Positions 54,384-63,577 of a stretch of DNA of 64,000 nt are shown in pieces. Position numbers and translations under genes: made by a program. The stretch's first letter is position 1, and each line of letters begins with the position of its first letter. Below the pieces are notes generated by a model. It searched no databases, had not been told where the DNA came from, and worked only from the letters and a program-made list of their open reading frames with translations. This stretch comes from CALJFL01 sp039964455 (lineage in GTDB: Bacteria > Pseudomonadota > Gammaproteobacteria > Pseudomonadales > Halieaceae): contig JBDVXK010000010.1 in the NCBI GenBank assembly GCA_039964455.1, positions 274,362 through 338,361 of the forward strand. Reading direction: 5' to 3'.

Positions 54384-56834
54384 ATGATTGCCAGGAAGAC
54401 CATAGTCAGCAGTGCTGTGTTCGCCGCTATTTCAGCCATGACCCAAAACGCCATTGCTCAAGGCACGCTTGAGGAAGTGGTAGTTACCGCTCAAAAACGC
54501 GCGCAGAGCATCACCGATGTGGGCATTACTATTAACGCCTTTTCCAATGAAACCCTGAAGGACCTTGGTATAAATAACGTGGTAGATATTGCCGCACATA
54601 CCCCCGGCCTGATCTACAACGAGGCGGGTGGACTGGGCGTCCCGGTGTACACCATCCGCGGCGTAGGCTTCGATGATTACAGCGTTGCCTCCAACTCCAC
54701 CGTGGGCGTGTATGTCGATGAAGTTGCTCTGCCTTATCCGGTAATGACGCGCGGCATGATGTATGACATCGAAAGGGTTGAGGTATTGAAGGGGCCGCAG
54801 GGCGATCTTTACGGGCGCAACGCCACGGGCGGCGCTATCAACTTTATCAACCAAAAGCCGACGGAAGACTTTGAATCTGCCATTACCCTGGGTTATGAAA
54901 CTTACGAAACAGTAACAGCGGAGGGCTACATCAGCGGCGCTCTTTCGGATTCGGTGCGCGCGCGACTCAGTGGCACTTACAAGAAATCAAATGAGGGTTG
55001 GATGGACAGCCACACCCGCGATGATGAACTGGGCGAGTTTGACAATGCGGCGATGCGTCTGCTGCTCGACTGGGATGCGTCGGAGACCTTATCTTTGCGT
55101 TTCAACCTGCATTATACAAGCGACGATTCAGAGAATGCCGGGCAAGCTCGTTCCGGCCAGTTGGGCACCACCTTTGATCCGTTCCTGGCAGAGCAGTTGA
55201 GTCAACAGTCTGGTTGGCTGGCGCTGCCACTGGCGGCCGCAGGCTTGGGTGACGCGGGAATCCCCATAGCTGACAGCTTGGCGCCGGCTTCACCAGAAGA
55301 CCCGGACAAGGGTGACTGGAACGAGGGCTTTGATCCGGAAAACAACAACAGCCTGTTTGGCGGTTCCGTCACGCTGAACTGGGAGCTGGGCGGTATGTTG
55401 CTGACCTCCATCAGTGCCTATGACAAATTTGAGCGCGATGATGCTTTCGACTGGGATGGCACTAGTCTTAGCTTGTTTGAGCAGGTATCGGATACGGAGA
55501 TCACTAGTTATAGCCAGGAATTACGACTGACTTCGGATAATGATAGTGACCTTAGCTGGATTGCGGGACTTTACTACTCCTACGACGAAATTGACGATAC
55601 TAATTTTGCCTTCGTTGGTGAGGCCTCAGGCTCGAACGGTCTGTTTGGAACGGTAGAAAATACCTTTGAACAGGAGACTGAAACCATCGCTGCCTATGCA
55701 CATCTGGAGTGGAATTTCACCGACAACTGGGGGCTAACCCTGGGCGCACGCTTCACCCATGAAGACCGTGATGTTGACGCCTGTAGCCGAGATGTAGACG
55801 GCGGTTTGGCTTTTTTGTTTAGTGGTCTTGACCTGATCGATTTTGATTTGGGCGGCTCCGGCGACGATTTCTTCCTTTCCAGTACACCGCTGTCTACCGG
55901 AGACTGTGTCACAGTTGACCCAAGCAAGGGATCATTTATCCCTGATGCCAACGGGCCTGGCACAGCGGTAATCTACGGCGGCGAATCCGATCTATTTAGC
56001 GACGACATCAGCGTTGATAATTTCTCCGCTAAGGTTGGTCTGGATTACAGCTTAACCGAGGATGTATTGGTGTACGGCTCGATCGGTACCGGTTTCAAGT
56101 CTGGCGGCTACAATGGAGCCCTAGCTTCGTCATTTCTACAACTGGATCCCTATAACGAGGAAGAGTTGCTGGCCTATGAAGTCGGTATAAAGGCCACGTT
56201 GCTTGACGGTTCCATGCAGCTTAACGCGGCGACGTTTTACTATGATTACGACGACAAGCAGGTGATAAGTGTTATCAACGATCCCGTGTTTGGACCGCTG
56301 GCAGCTCTGGTCAACGTGCCTGACTCAGAAATATTTGGTGCGGAGTTTGAAGCAAGCTGGCTGCCCACAGATCGCCTGACACTGAACCTGGGTCTGGCCT
56401 ACCTTGATACCGAAGTTACCAAGTACGAGGGCTTTAACCCACTTGATCCCGGGCTTGGCAAAGTCGACTTCGAAGGCGCCGAACTTGGTTCAGCCCCCCA
56501 ACTCACAGCGAACCTACGCGCTAGTTACCAGTGGGATGTCAGTGACAACCTGTTTGTGCGCCTGGCCGCCGATGCCAGCTATACCGACGACTACCACTCG
56601 GGTCTGCAGTACGTAAACCCCAAGGACGAGCGGTTTGATGTTGATTCCTACACGCTGGTCAATGCGCGGGCGACACTGGGTGCATTGAACGATAACTGGG
56701 AAGTAGCGGCCTGGGTAAAAAATATTGGCGACGAGTACTACTACCACTCCTCGACTTTCTCCAACGATGCCATCACGCGCGGTGTAGGGCGAGGCCGCAC
56801 TTACGGAGGCACCTTCACCTACCGCTGGAACTAA
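54384..56834 (+). CDS. TonB-dependent receptor (816 aa)
   Basis: Signal peptide (IVSSAVFAAISAMTQNAIAQ), TonB-box region TLEEVVVTAQKRAQSI, plug with YTIRGVGFDD and VLKGPQGDLYGRNATGGAIN, and a long barrel ending GGTFTYRWN. Start at ATG 54384 is supported by GGAGAG; an upstream in-frame reading lacks a signal. First gene of a seven-kilobase-plus operon with aminotransferases, hydrolase, MFS and ureohydrolase, so it likely imports their substrate. Plug and TonB box resemble the receptor at 38000. Confidence 0.93.
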   Translation: MIARKTIVSSAVFAAISAMTQNAIAQGTLEEVVVTAQKRAQSITDVGITINAFSNETLKDLGINNVVDIAAHTPGLIYNEAGGLGVPVYTIRGVGFDDYSVASNSTVGVYVDEVALPYPVMTRGMMYDIERVEVLKGPQGDLYGRNATGGAINFINQKPTEDFESAITLGYETYETVTAEGYISGALSDSVRARLSGTYKKSNEGWMDSHTRDDELGEFDNAAMRLLLDWDASETLSLRFNLHYTSDDSENAGQARSGQLGTTFDPFLAEQLSQQSGWLALPLAAAGLGDAGIPIADSLAPASPEDPDKGDWNEGFDPENNNSLFGGSVTLNWELGGMLLTSISAYDKFERDDAFDWDGTSLSLFEQVSDTEITSYSQELRLTSDNDSDLSWIAGLYYSYDEIDDTNFAFVGEASGSNGLFGTVENTFEQETETIAAYAHLEWNFTDNWGLTLGARFTHEDRDVDACSRDVDGGLAFLFSGLDLIDFDLGGSGDDFFLSSTPLSTGDCVTVDPSKGSFIPDANGPGTAVIYGGESDLFSDDISVDNFSAKVGLDYSLTEDVLVYGSIGTGFKSGGYNGALASSFLQLDPYNEEELLAYEVGIKATLLDGSMQLNAATFYYDYDDKQVISVINDPVFGPLAALVNVPDSEIFGAEFEASWLPTDRLTLNLGLAYLDTEVTKYEGFNPLDPGLGKVDFEGAELGSAPQLTANLRASYQWDVSDNLFVRLAADASYTDDYHSGLQYVNPKDERFDVDSYTLVNARATLGALNDNWEVAAWVKNIGDEYYYHSSTFSNDAITRGVGRGRTYGGTFTYRWN

Positions 56835-56866
56835 TGGGCCATTTACCCGATCAGGAGAAAAAGCCA

Positions 56867-58438
56867 ATGAACGCATTTGATATTCCGGCGATAACCGAAA
56901 GCGCAACTGCCAGTCGCGGCGGGCGCGTGTTCCGCAAAGCCTCTGATATGGTGCCCAGCAAGCCCTTCGACTATTCCCAGGTGCAGAAATGGGCACCGGA
57001 TGCAGACTTTACTGACCTGGCGTCCTTTTATCCTGTCGCGGGGGAAAAGCAGGGTGTAATACCACAGGAGCAGTTGCTGGCTCTGTATGAAAAATACCTG
57101 CATCTCTGGCTGGAGAAAATGCCCACCTCGAAGAAGCTGCAGGCTGCGGGTCGCAAGAACATGCTGTGGGGTATTTTTGGCAGCTACCAAAAAGATTGGG
57201 AAACGCCGGTGCTGCCGTTCAGCAAACACTGTGATGGCGGCAGATTGTGGGATGTAGACGATAACGAATACATCGACCTGCAGTTTGGTGATACTCCATC
57301 CATGTTCGGTCACGGTGCTAGCAACCCGGCCATCAAGGCAGCGGCCGAAAGCCTGCTGACCACGGGTATCGACCCGATGATGGGGACCGCAGACCAGGCC
57401 ATAGCCGCCGCGGAGCTTGAGAAGCACTTTAAGCTGCCGGTATGGATGCATGCGCTGACTGCGTCCGATTCCAATCGCTACCTGCTGTCGATAGCGCGCT
57501 GTGTAACTGGTCGTCCCAACATTGCCATACCAAACTTCACTTACCACGGCACCATTGATGAAACCCAGAAAATGATGCCCGAGCCAGGGGTAATTTCCCG
57601 TTACCACGAAATGCCACAGTATTACGCTGAGGTTGACCACGGAACCAAGATATTTACCTGGAACGATCTCGAATCCCTGGAAGATTGCCTCAAGGACGGT
57701 AGCGTTGCCGTGGTCATGATGGAGCCAATCATGAGCAATTTCGGCTGGGCCTGGCCCGAGGATGGCTGGCATGAAGGCGTTCGGGCTTTAACTGAAAAGT
57801 ACGGGACGTTTCTTTGTTATGACGAGACTCACACACTGGGATATGACTGGAATGGCGCGGCAGGTGTAATGGACCTTGAGTATGACATGTGGTCTTGTGG
57901 TAAGGCGATATCGTCCGGTATACCCGGGGCAGTATTTGGCATGACGCGTGCAATCGCCGATGAAGTGGAAAAATGGCAGCATGAAGCTGGGTTTTTCGCC
58001 GGTGCGGGTCTGGGTTTCCTGGGTAATGCACTGACCGGCAACACCATGTCTACCACGGCGCTGCGCGTCACTATGCAGGAGGTGATGACGCCGGCGGTAT
58101 TTGAAAAGATACATCAAAAAGCCGCTTATCTGCATGAGGGCATGTCTTCAGTATTTGACAAGTACGGCGCGCCCTTCAGGTCTGAAATCATGGGCAACCG
58201 ACTGTGTTTTCATTTCATCAAGGATCGTGCGCATGATCCACTGACCGGTATTGCACAGATTGGTTTTGGGGGGTTGTTTGAATTTGCCCACGCCTACATG
58301 TGGTACCACGGTTTATTGATTATGCCGTTTTTCAATATGGTGCTGGTCTGCCCCCAGCATACCCAGGAGGATCTGGATAAATACCTTGCTGTTTTCGATA
58401 ACATGGTCGCCATAATCATGGGGCATAAAGAAGGTTAG
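56867..58438 (+). CDS. Class-III PLP aminotransferase, GSA-aminomutase-like, copy 1 (523 aa)
   Basis: PLP fold-type I enzyme: LWDVDDNEYIDLQFGDTPSM at the domain start, NFTYHGTIDET, catalytic-pocket Asp in CYDETHTLGYD and the Schiff-base Lys in WSCGKAISSGIP. An N-terminal region of about 100 residues precedes the usual start, making it longer than typical class-III enzymes (about 430). ATG 56867 has AGGAG upstream. Moves an amino group (or shifts it within a molecule) in the cytoplasm. Closely related to the next gene. Confidence 0.87.
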   Translation: MNAFDIPAITESATASRGGRVFRKASDMVPSKPFDYSQVQKWAPDADFTDLASFYPVAGEKQGVIPQEQLLALYEKYLHLWLEKMPTSKKLQAAGRKNMLWGIFGSYQKDWETPVLPFSKHCDGGRLWDVDDNEYIDLQFGDTPSMFGHGASNPAIKAAAESLLTTGIDPMMGTADQAIAAAELEKHFKLPVWMHALTASDSNRYLLSIARCVTGRPNIAIPNFTYHGTIDETQKMMPEPGVISRYHEMPQYYAEVDHGTKIFTWNDLESLEDCLKDGSVAVVMMEPIMSNFGWAWPEDGWHEGVRALTEKYGTFLCYDETHTLGYDWNGAAGVMDLEYDMWSCGKAISSGIPGAVFGMTRAIADEVEKWQHEAGFFAGAGLGFLGNALTGNTMSTTALRVTMQEVMTPAVFEKIHQKAAYLHEGMSSVFDKYGAPFRSEIMGNRLCFHFIKDRAHDPLTGIAQIGFGGLFEFAHAYMWYHGLLIMPFFNMVLVCPQHTQEDLDKYLAVFDNMVAIIMGHKEG

Positions 58439-58569
58439 GTTATTGCTTGAGTACGCGTCGCCTTCGAGCATGGTTCTTCTCCCATACGGAGGACCACGTT
58501 CGGGTAGAAAGTAGCTGGGCTTTGGCTGAGTCTATTAATAACGCATCTGCCCATTTCTGAGGATTTCCA

Positions 58570-60153
58570 ATGGAAGAAGATCGACGTGATTCCCTGGAGA
58601 CTGCCACGGCAGTCTCATTGGCCGGCAATGGGAGCCCGGCCGTCGTGCCGTCTGCTATGCCCGCTAGAGTCGCAGCCGCGACCGGTGGCAGTATCATGAC
58701 GGAGACCGCGCTCAAGTATTCTCCAGATGCCACAATTGAGGATGCGTATCCAAGCAATCTTCCCGGGGTTATTCCCCGCACGAAAGTCATAAAACTAGCC
58801 GAAACCGAGCTGTCTGACTGGTTGAGCCGGCAAAAAAAAAGTGAGGAAATGACCCGGCGCGCTAGAAAATCCTCTCCATTCGGCGTTCTCGGAAATCACC
58901 AAAAAGACTGGAATAACATGCCGCAGAATATTTATTGCGAGCGGGCCTACGGCAACAAATTCTGGGATATAGACGGTAACGAGTACCTCGATTTCTGCCT
59001 GGGTGATACTCCGGACATGTACGGTCACGGAGGAATTAATCCAGCTATCAAGGCAGCAGCCGCTTCGATGTTGGAAAACGGCGTCCACACCATGTCTGCC
59101 AATGAAGATGCCGTCGTGTGTTGTGAGTTGATGGCCAAGAAATTCGGCTTGTCACACTGGATGGCCAACCTGTCAGCATCCGACTCCAATCGGGCGGTTT
59201 TGGCCATAGCGCGTCAGGTAACCGGACGTAATGTTATAGCCGTACCTAATTTTACCTATCACGGAAACGTCGACGAAACGCAGGTATTCATGCCGGCCAA
59301 AGGGGTTGTTTCCCGTTTCCATGGGATGAATGTTTACCAATATCCTGACGTGAAAGATCGCACCAGGGTATTCACCTTTAACGACCTTGACTCACTGGAA
59401 GATGTGCTAAGTGACCGGCAGGTGGCTTGCGTAATGATGGAGCCCATCATGAGCAATTTTGGCTGGGCATGGCCCAGGGACGATTACAGCGGGAAGGTTT
59501 ACCAACTTTGCCAGAAATACGGCACCATGCTCGCTTATGATGAAACTCACACGCTGTCCGCAGGCCCTGCAGGGGCCTGTGGACAACTAAATCTGCATGG
59601 TAAGTACGATTTCTGGACCTGCGGTAAAGCCATCGCCAGTGGGGTGCCTACCGGAGTCTTTGGTATGACCGAAGAAACAGCTCATGAACTGCATCGCCAG
59701 ACCGAAGCGGCTGGCCTGTTTGGTGAAGCTGCCTTCGGTCGCCTGGGTACACTATTGTCTGGTAATACGGTATGTGCGAAGGCCTTGCGTGTAACACTTG
59801 AAGAAGTATTAACCGATCAGGTGTACGCCGAGATCGGCGGTCATGTTGACACAATAGTTGCAGGGATGAACGCGTCAATTGAAAAGTACGATGCGCCGTT
59901 TCTGGTAGAAAAAATGGGGAATCGAATTTCTTATACGTTTATTCCGGAAAAATGTTACGACCCTGTCTCTGCGTCTGTGGGTATAGGATTCGGCGGGATG
60001 TTCGAATTCAGTCATGCCTACGCCTGGAATCGCGGCATTATGATAATGCCCTATTTCAATATGCTCATCGTGACACCGCTACATACAACTAAGGACACCG
60101 ATAAGTGGTTACCCGTGTGGGATGACATCGTCCGAATACTGATGGGGAAATAA
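58570..60153 (+). CDS. Class-III PLP aminotransferase, GSA-aminomutase-like, copy 2 (527 aa)
   Basis: Paralogue of the preceding gene with the same plan: FWDIDGNEYLDFCLGDTPDM, NFTYHGNVDET, AYDETHTLSAGPAG (PLP Asp) and WTCGKAIASGVP (PLP Lys). The N-terminal about 100 residues differ strongly from copy 1. GGATTT lies before the ATG; the 131-bp gap after copy 1 shows nothing else. Both copies retain the catalytic residues, so they may form a heteromer or perform two different transaminations. Confidence 0.87.
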   Translation: MEEDRRDSLETATAVSLAGNGSPAVVPSAMPARVAAATGGSIMTETALKYSPDATIEDAYPSNLPGVIPRTKVIKLAETELSDWLSRQKKSEEMTRRARKSSPFGVLGNHQKDWNNMPQNIYCERAYGNKFWDIDGNEYLDFCLGDTPDMYGHGGINPAIKAAAASMLENGVHTMSANEDAVVCCELMAKKFGLSHWMANLSASDSNRAVLAIARQVTGRNVIAVPNFTYHGNVDETQVFMPAKGVVSRFHGMNVYQYPDVKDRTRVFTFNDLDSLEDVLSDRQVACVMMEPIMSNFGWAWPRDDYSGKVYQLCQKYGTMLAYDETHTLSAGPAGACGQLNLHGKYDFWTCGKAIASGVPTGVFGMTEETAHELHRQTEAAGLFGEAAFGRLGTLLSGNTVCAKALRVTLEEVLTDQVYAEIGGHVDTIVAGMNASIEKYDAPFLVEKMGNRISYTFIPEKCYDPVSASVGIGFGGMFEFSHAYAWNRGIMIMPYFNMLIVTPLHTTKDTDKWLPVWDDIVRILMGK

Positions 60154-60154
60154 T

Positions 60155-61351
60155 ATGAGTGACGCAAAAGTGATGGACGCCATAGAGGAGGCGCCGCATA
60201 TCGAGCTGAATATGGATGGGTCAAGCATTGATATCTCCAACTGGTCCGAACCAGCGAACCGCAATTGGAGCTACCGTCATACGGTGGATGTGCTGCCCTT
60301 TACCCGGAAAATCTCTCGTGGCCAAGGGGCGCTCCATGAGTTCAAAGCCGCTCCGCGCGATCTTTCATCGATTCAGGTGAACTATCGCGATCGCGATATG
60401 CTTCTTGAGGAGTACCTGAAGGAGAGTCACTGTGACGGTCTAATAGTGCTCAAGGGCAACGACATCGTTTACGAAAACTACCGGCGCATGGCGCCTGAAG
60501 ATCGCCACCTGTGCCAGTCAGTCACTAAAACCACGGTCTGCGCGGTTATCGGCAGTCTGGTTGCCGACGATCTGATTGATCCTAGAAAGACGGTTGATTC
60601 ATATATTCCGCGCCTTGCCAGCGGATTTGCCGGTGTACCAGTACAAGACCTGCTGGATATGAATGTGGCGCTTGATTTCAGTGAGGACTTTACTGATCCC
60701 AATGCTGATATTTATGAGTACGAAATGCTCACTGGTTGGCATCCGGACACTGGTGGCCAGGCAGATGGAGTTTTTGACTATATCAGCAAGCTGGAGCGAG
60801 ATCCTGCATTTCAAATGAATGGTGCAACCAACTACCTTTGTCCAAACACAGATATGCTCGGCTTTATTATAGAAAAGGTCACTGGAAGGTCTTTCGCTGA
60901 GGTTTTTCAAGAAAATATCTATCGGCATATAGGCGCCGAGGCAGATGCCTACTATTGCACAGATGCAAAAGGTGGCGCGCTTTGCAGTGCCGGTTTAATC
61001 CTGCGTCTGCGCGACCTGGCCCGTTACGCGCAGATATTTGCCAACAAGGGCATTGCCAATGATGGAACACAAGTAATTCCTCTAGAGTGGATAGAGGAGT
61101 GTCTTGATACCTCCCGGGGTACCAGCTATTACATGGGTCGGAATTATCAATACCACAATCAGATAACCAGTAATGGCAGGGCTCTTTGTCACCTGGGTGT
61201 CGGTGGCCAGATGATGTACGCCAATACCGAAACTCAAGTGGTGGTGGTGCAGTTCTCGACAACCAGCGCACCATCCAACGGAGACCTGGACTTCGGTAAT
61301 GCCCTAGTGAACATAGCCGACGCAATCAGTGAATTTTTGAGTAACGGTTAG
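60155..61351 (+). CDS. Serine hydrolase, class-C beta-lactamase/NylB-like (398 aa)
   Basis: Beta-lactamase-fold hydrolase: SxxK in CQSVTKTTVCAVIGSL, the second motif in NYLCPNTDMLGFIIEKVTG and a late GVGGQMMYA. The stretch LCSAGLILRLRDLARYAQIF resembles 6-aminohexanoate-dimer hydrolases (NylB) and related esterases. No signal peptide, so cytoplasmic, unlike true beta-lactamases. Begins one base after the aminotransferase stop and overlaps the MFS start by one base, in a tight operon. Probable amide or ester cleavage of the imported compound (inference). Confidence 0.82.
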   Translation: MSDAKVMDAIEEAPHIELNMDGSSIDISNWSEPANRNWSYRHTVDVLPFTRKISRGQGALHEFKAAPRDLSSIQVNYRDRDMLLEEYLKESHCDGLIVLKGNDIVYENYRRMAPEDRHLCQSVTKTTVCAVIGSLVADDLIDPRKTVDSYIPRLASGFAGVPVQDLLDMNVALDFSEDFTDPNADIYEYEMLTGWHPDTGGQADGVFDYISKLERDPAFQMNGATNYLCPNTDMLGFIIEKVTGRSFAEVFQENIYRHIGAEADAYYCTDAKGGALCSAGLILRLRDLARYAQIFANKGIANDGTQVIPLEWIEECLDTSRGTSYYMGRNYQYHNQITSNGRALCHLGVGGQMMYANTETQVVVVQFSTTSAPSNGDLDFGNALVNIADAISEFLSNG

Positions 61352-62514
61352 TGGTGAGCACGTTATCAAGGGGTTTCGCTGTCAACGATACGCCTTCGAT
61401 TGCCGCCGCAGTTGGCTGTTTTGCCATTGCGGTACAGGTTTTCATGATCATGCCTATCTATGTTGGCGCGCTGGCTGATTCCTACGGTTTCGATAATCGT
61501 CAATTGGGTTGGATAACTTCGAGTGAATTGTCAGGCCAGGCGATAGCCATATTGCTCGCGCTTGCCTGGATCAGGCAATTGTCCTGGCGCACCATGATGT
61601 TATCTGCTGGCCTGTTGCTCGTGACATGTAACCTGCTTTCCATTTACGCCGATGGGGCTTTCACCTTCTTGCTATTCCTGCGCGGTCTAGCTGGTTTTGC
61701 GGTGGGCACTGTACTGGCAATTGGCTGTACACTGTTGGGCGATACGGCACAGGCGGATAGAAACTTTGGCCTGCTCATAGGCGCGGAAGTTTTTTTGCAG
61801 ATTATCTTGTTTGCACTGCTGCCAACTTATGTTGCTGATTACGGTGTCAATGTCATTTACTTTGCGTTGGCGCTGCTTGCCTTGATTGTTTTGCCGCTGT
61901 CCCTGTTGATTCCCGAGCAAGGGAGTAGGCTTGACGCTGCCGATACTAGCGGCCTCCCCAGATTTGGCTTGCCTGTTCTCGGCCTGCTTGGCACGGTCAT
62001 TTTCTTTGCAGGAATAATGCTTGTCTGGAGTTTTATCGAGCGACTGGGTATCGCGTGGGGCATTGAGCCGGCTGAAATTGGGGAGGCCCTGAGTATTAGT
62101 GGGGTCATTTCACTCGCCGGGGCCTTGTTTGCGGCCGCACTGGCTGACCGCTTGGGGCGATTGTTGCCTATGTTGGCCGGAGCTGCGGGTATTTTGCTTT
62201 CATACTGGATTCTGGCAACGCAGGCATCTTACTGGAACTTTGTCCTGGCAGCTTCACTACTTGCTGTGTTCTGGAACTTTTGGCTTCCCTATCAGATGGG
62301 TGCGGTAGCCGCGGTGGATATTGCTGGGCGTTACGTGGTTCTGATCCCTTTTGCCCAGTCTTTGGGTGTCGCCGTGGGACCAGTCATCGCCGGGCAGATC
62401 CTGGTCGACAATAACTTTGTTCCGTTAATGTATTTTTCGTCGCTATTTCTTATCGTCTGCCTGCTCATTTTTATGCCGCTGCTGCGAACAATCAGAACTG
62501 GTGCAGTGCGGTAA
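61351..62514 (+). CDS. MFS transporter (387 aa)
   Basis: About twelve hydrophobic helices starting near residue 18 (AAVGCFAIAVQVFMIMPIYVGAL). Single MFS-like loops at ALADSYGFDNRQLG and ALADRLGRLLP. Probably a substrate carrier across the inner membrane, complementing the TonB receptor. GTG at 61351 overlaps the hydrolase stop (TAGTG); GTG 61354 is equally possible. Confidence 0.85.
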   Translation: MVSTLSRGFAVNDTPSIAAAVGCFAIAVQVFMIMPIYVGALADSYGFDNRQLGWITSSELSGQAIAILLALAWIRQLSWRTMMLSAGLLLVTCNLLSIYADGAFTFLLFLRGLAGFAVGTVLAIGCTLLGDTAQADRNFGLLIGAEVFLQIILFALLPTYVADYGVNVIYFALALLALIVLPLSLLIPEQGSRLDAADTSGLPRFGLPVLGLLGTVIFFAGIMLVWSFIERLGIAWGIEPAEIGEALSISGVISLAGALFAAALADRLGRLLPMLAGAAGILLSYWILATQASYWNFVLAASLLAVFWNFWLPYQMGAVAAVDIAGRYVVLIPFAQSLGVAVGPVIAGQILVDNNFVPLMYFSSLFLIVCLLIFMPLLRTIRTGAVR

Positions 62515-62583
62515 GGCTGGCCGTATTTTCCGGGACTAGATGAAGATCCGATATTTTTTAGATGGCTTGAATAGGGTTGCTTT

Positions 62584-63576
62584 ATGACTGACAAAAAAAA
62601 GTTGGCTGGCTTTTATCAGTCACGCAATATCCTGGGTGAAGATTATAACCCGATGGAAATGACGCGTTTTACTGAAGTGCCCACTTTTATGCGAGCACCT
62701 CAGGTCAAAGAGCTCAGCGAGCTGGATATCGGGATTATAGGAATACCGTATGATGGCGGTTTGACCTGCCGCGCCGGGGCGAGGCATGGGCCTCGTGAAG
62801 TGCGCAATGAATCAAGCATGATGCGCGCGATCAACGTGGTGACCGATGTACGACCCTTTGAAGTGGCGCGTATTGCCGATATTGGTGACGTCCAATTCGG
62901 CAACATGTTTAGCCAGGCTGAAGTCGTAGCGGATATCGAAAGATATTACGACGCCATCGCGGTCGCTAATGTGACACCATTGGGAATCGGTGGTGACCAT
63001 TCGGTCACTTATCCAATTCTCAAGGCGCTGGCGAAAAAACACCGGCAACCGCTCGCCGTCATCCACGTAGACTCGCACACTGATACCTGGGCGGAGTACC
63101 AGGGCTCAAAGTTTCACCATGGGTCACCGTTTCGGCTCGCGACCGAAGAGGGCCTGATTGATCCGCTAAAAACGGTGCAGATCGGTATACGAGGTGGCCA
63201 GAATAACGCTGACGGGCTGAACTACTCTCGTGACCAGGGAATGCGACTGATTACCATTGAGGAGTTCGATGATCTTGGCTGGAAGGCTGTGGCAGAAGAA
63301 GCGCGCAGAATCGTTGGCAATCACCCCGTGTACCTGACTTTTGATATCGATGGTCTGGATCCCGTGTATGCTCCGGGCACCGGCACACCTGAAGCAGGTG
63401 GTATTACCATGCGTGAAGCCCAGCGCATGTTGCGTCAACTGGCTGGGCTCAACTATATCGGCGCCGACCTCGTCGAAGTTTCCCCGCCTTTGGATCCCAG
63501 TGGTATAACTGCTTTGAATGGCGCAACCATCGCTTTCGAGATTCTCTGTCTCCTGGCTGAGAGTCACAGGCACTGA
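62584..63576 (+). CDS. Ureohydrolase, agmatinase/guanidinobutyrase-like (330 aa)
   Basis: Arginase-superfamily enzyme with the full manganese site: GIGGDHSVTYP, VIHVDSHTDTW and LTFDIDGLDPVYAPGTGTPE. Hydrolyses a guanidino compound to urea and an amine or amino acid. Position 3 of the second motif is Ser (HVDSHTD) where many agmatinases have Ala. The N-terminal FTEVPTFMRAP is agmatinase-group-like. Last gene of the operon; its TGA ends one base before an IS-type left end (63578). Confidence 0.9.
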   Translation: MTDKKKLAGFYQSRNILGEDYNPMEMTRFTEVPTFMRAPQVKELSELDIGIIGIPYDGGLTCRAGARHGPREVRNESSMMRAINVVTDVRPFEVARIADIGDVQFGNMFSQAEVVADIERYYDAIAVANVTPLGIGGDHSVTYPILKALAKKHRQPLAVIHVDSHTDTWAEYQGSKFHHGSPFRLATEEGLIDPLKTVQIGIRGGQNNADGLNYSRDQGMRLITIEEFDDLGWKAVAEEARRIVGNHPVYLTFDIDGLDPVYAPGTGTPEAGGITMREAQRMLRQLAGLNYIGADLVEVSPPLDPSGITALNGATIAFEILCLLAESHRH

Positions 63577-63577
63577 C

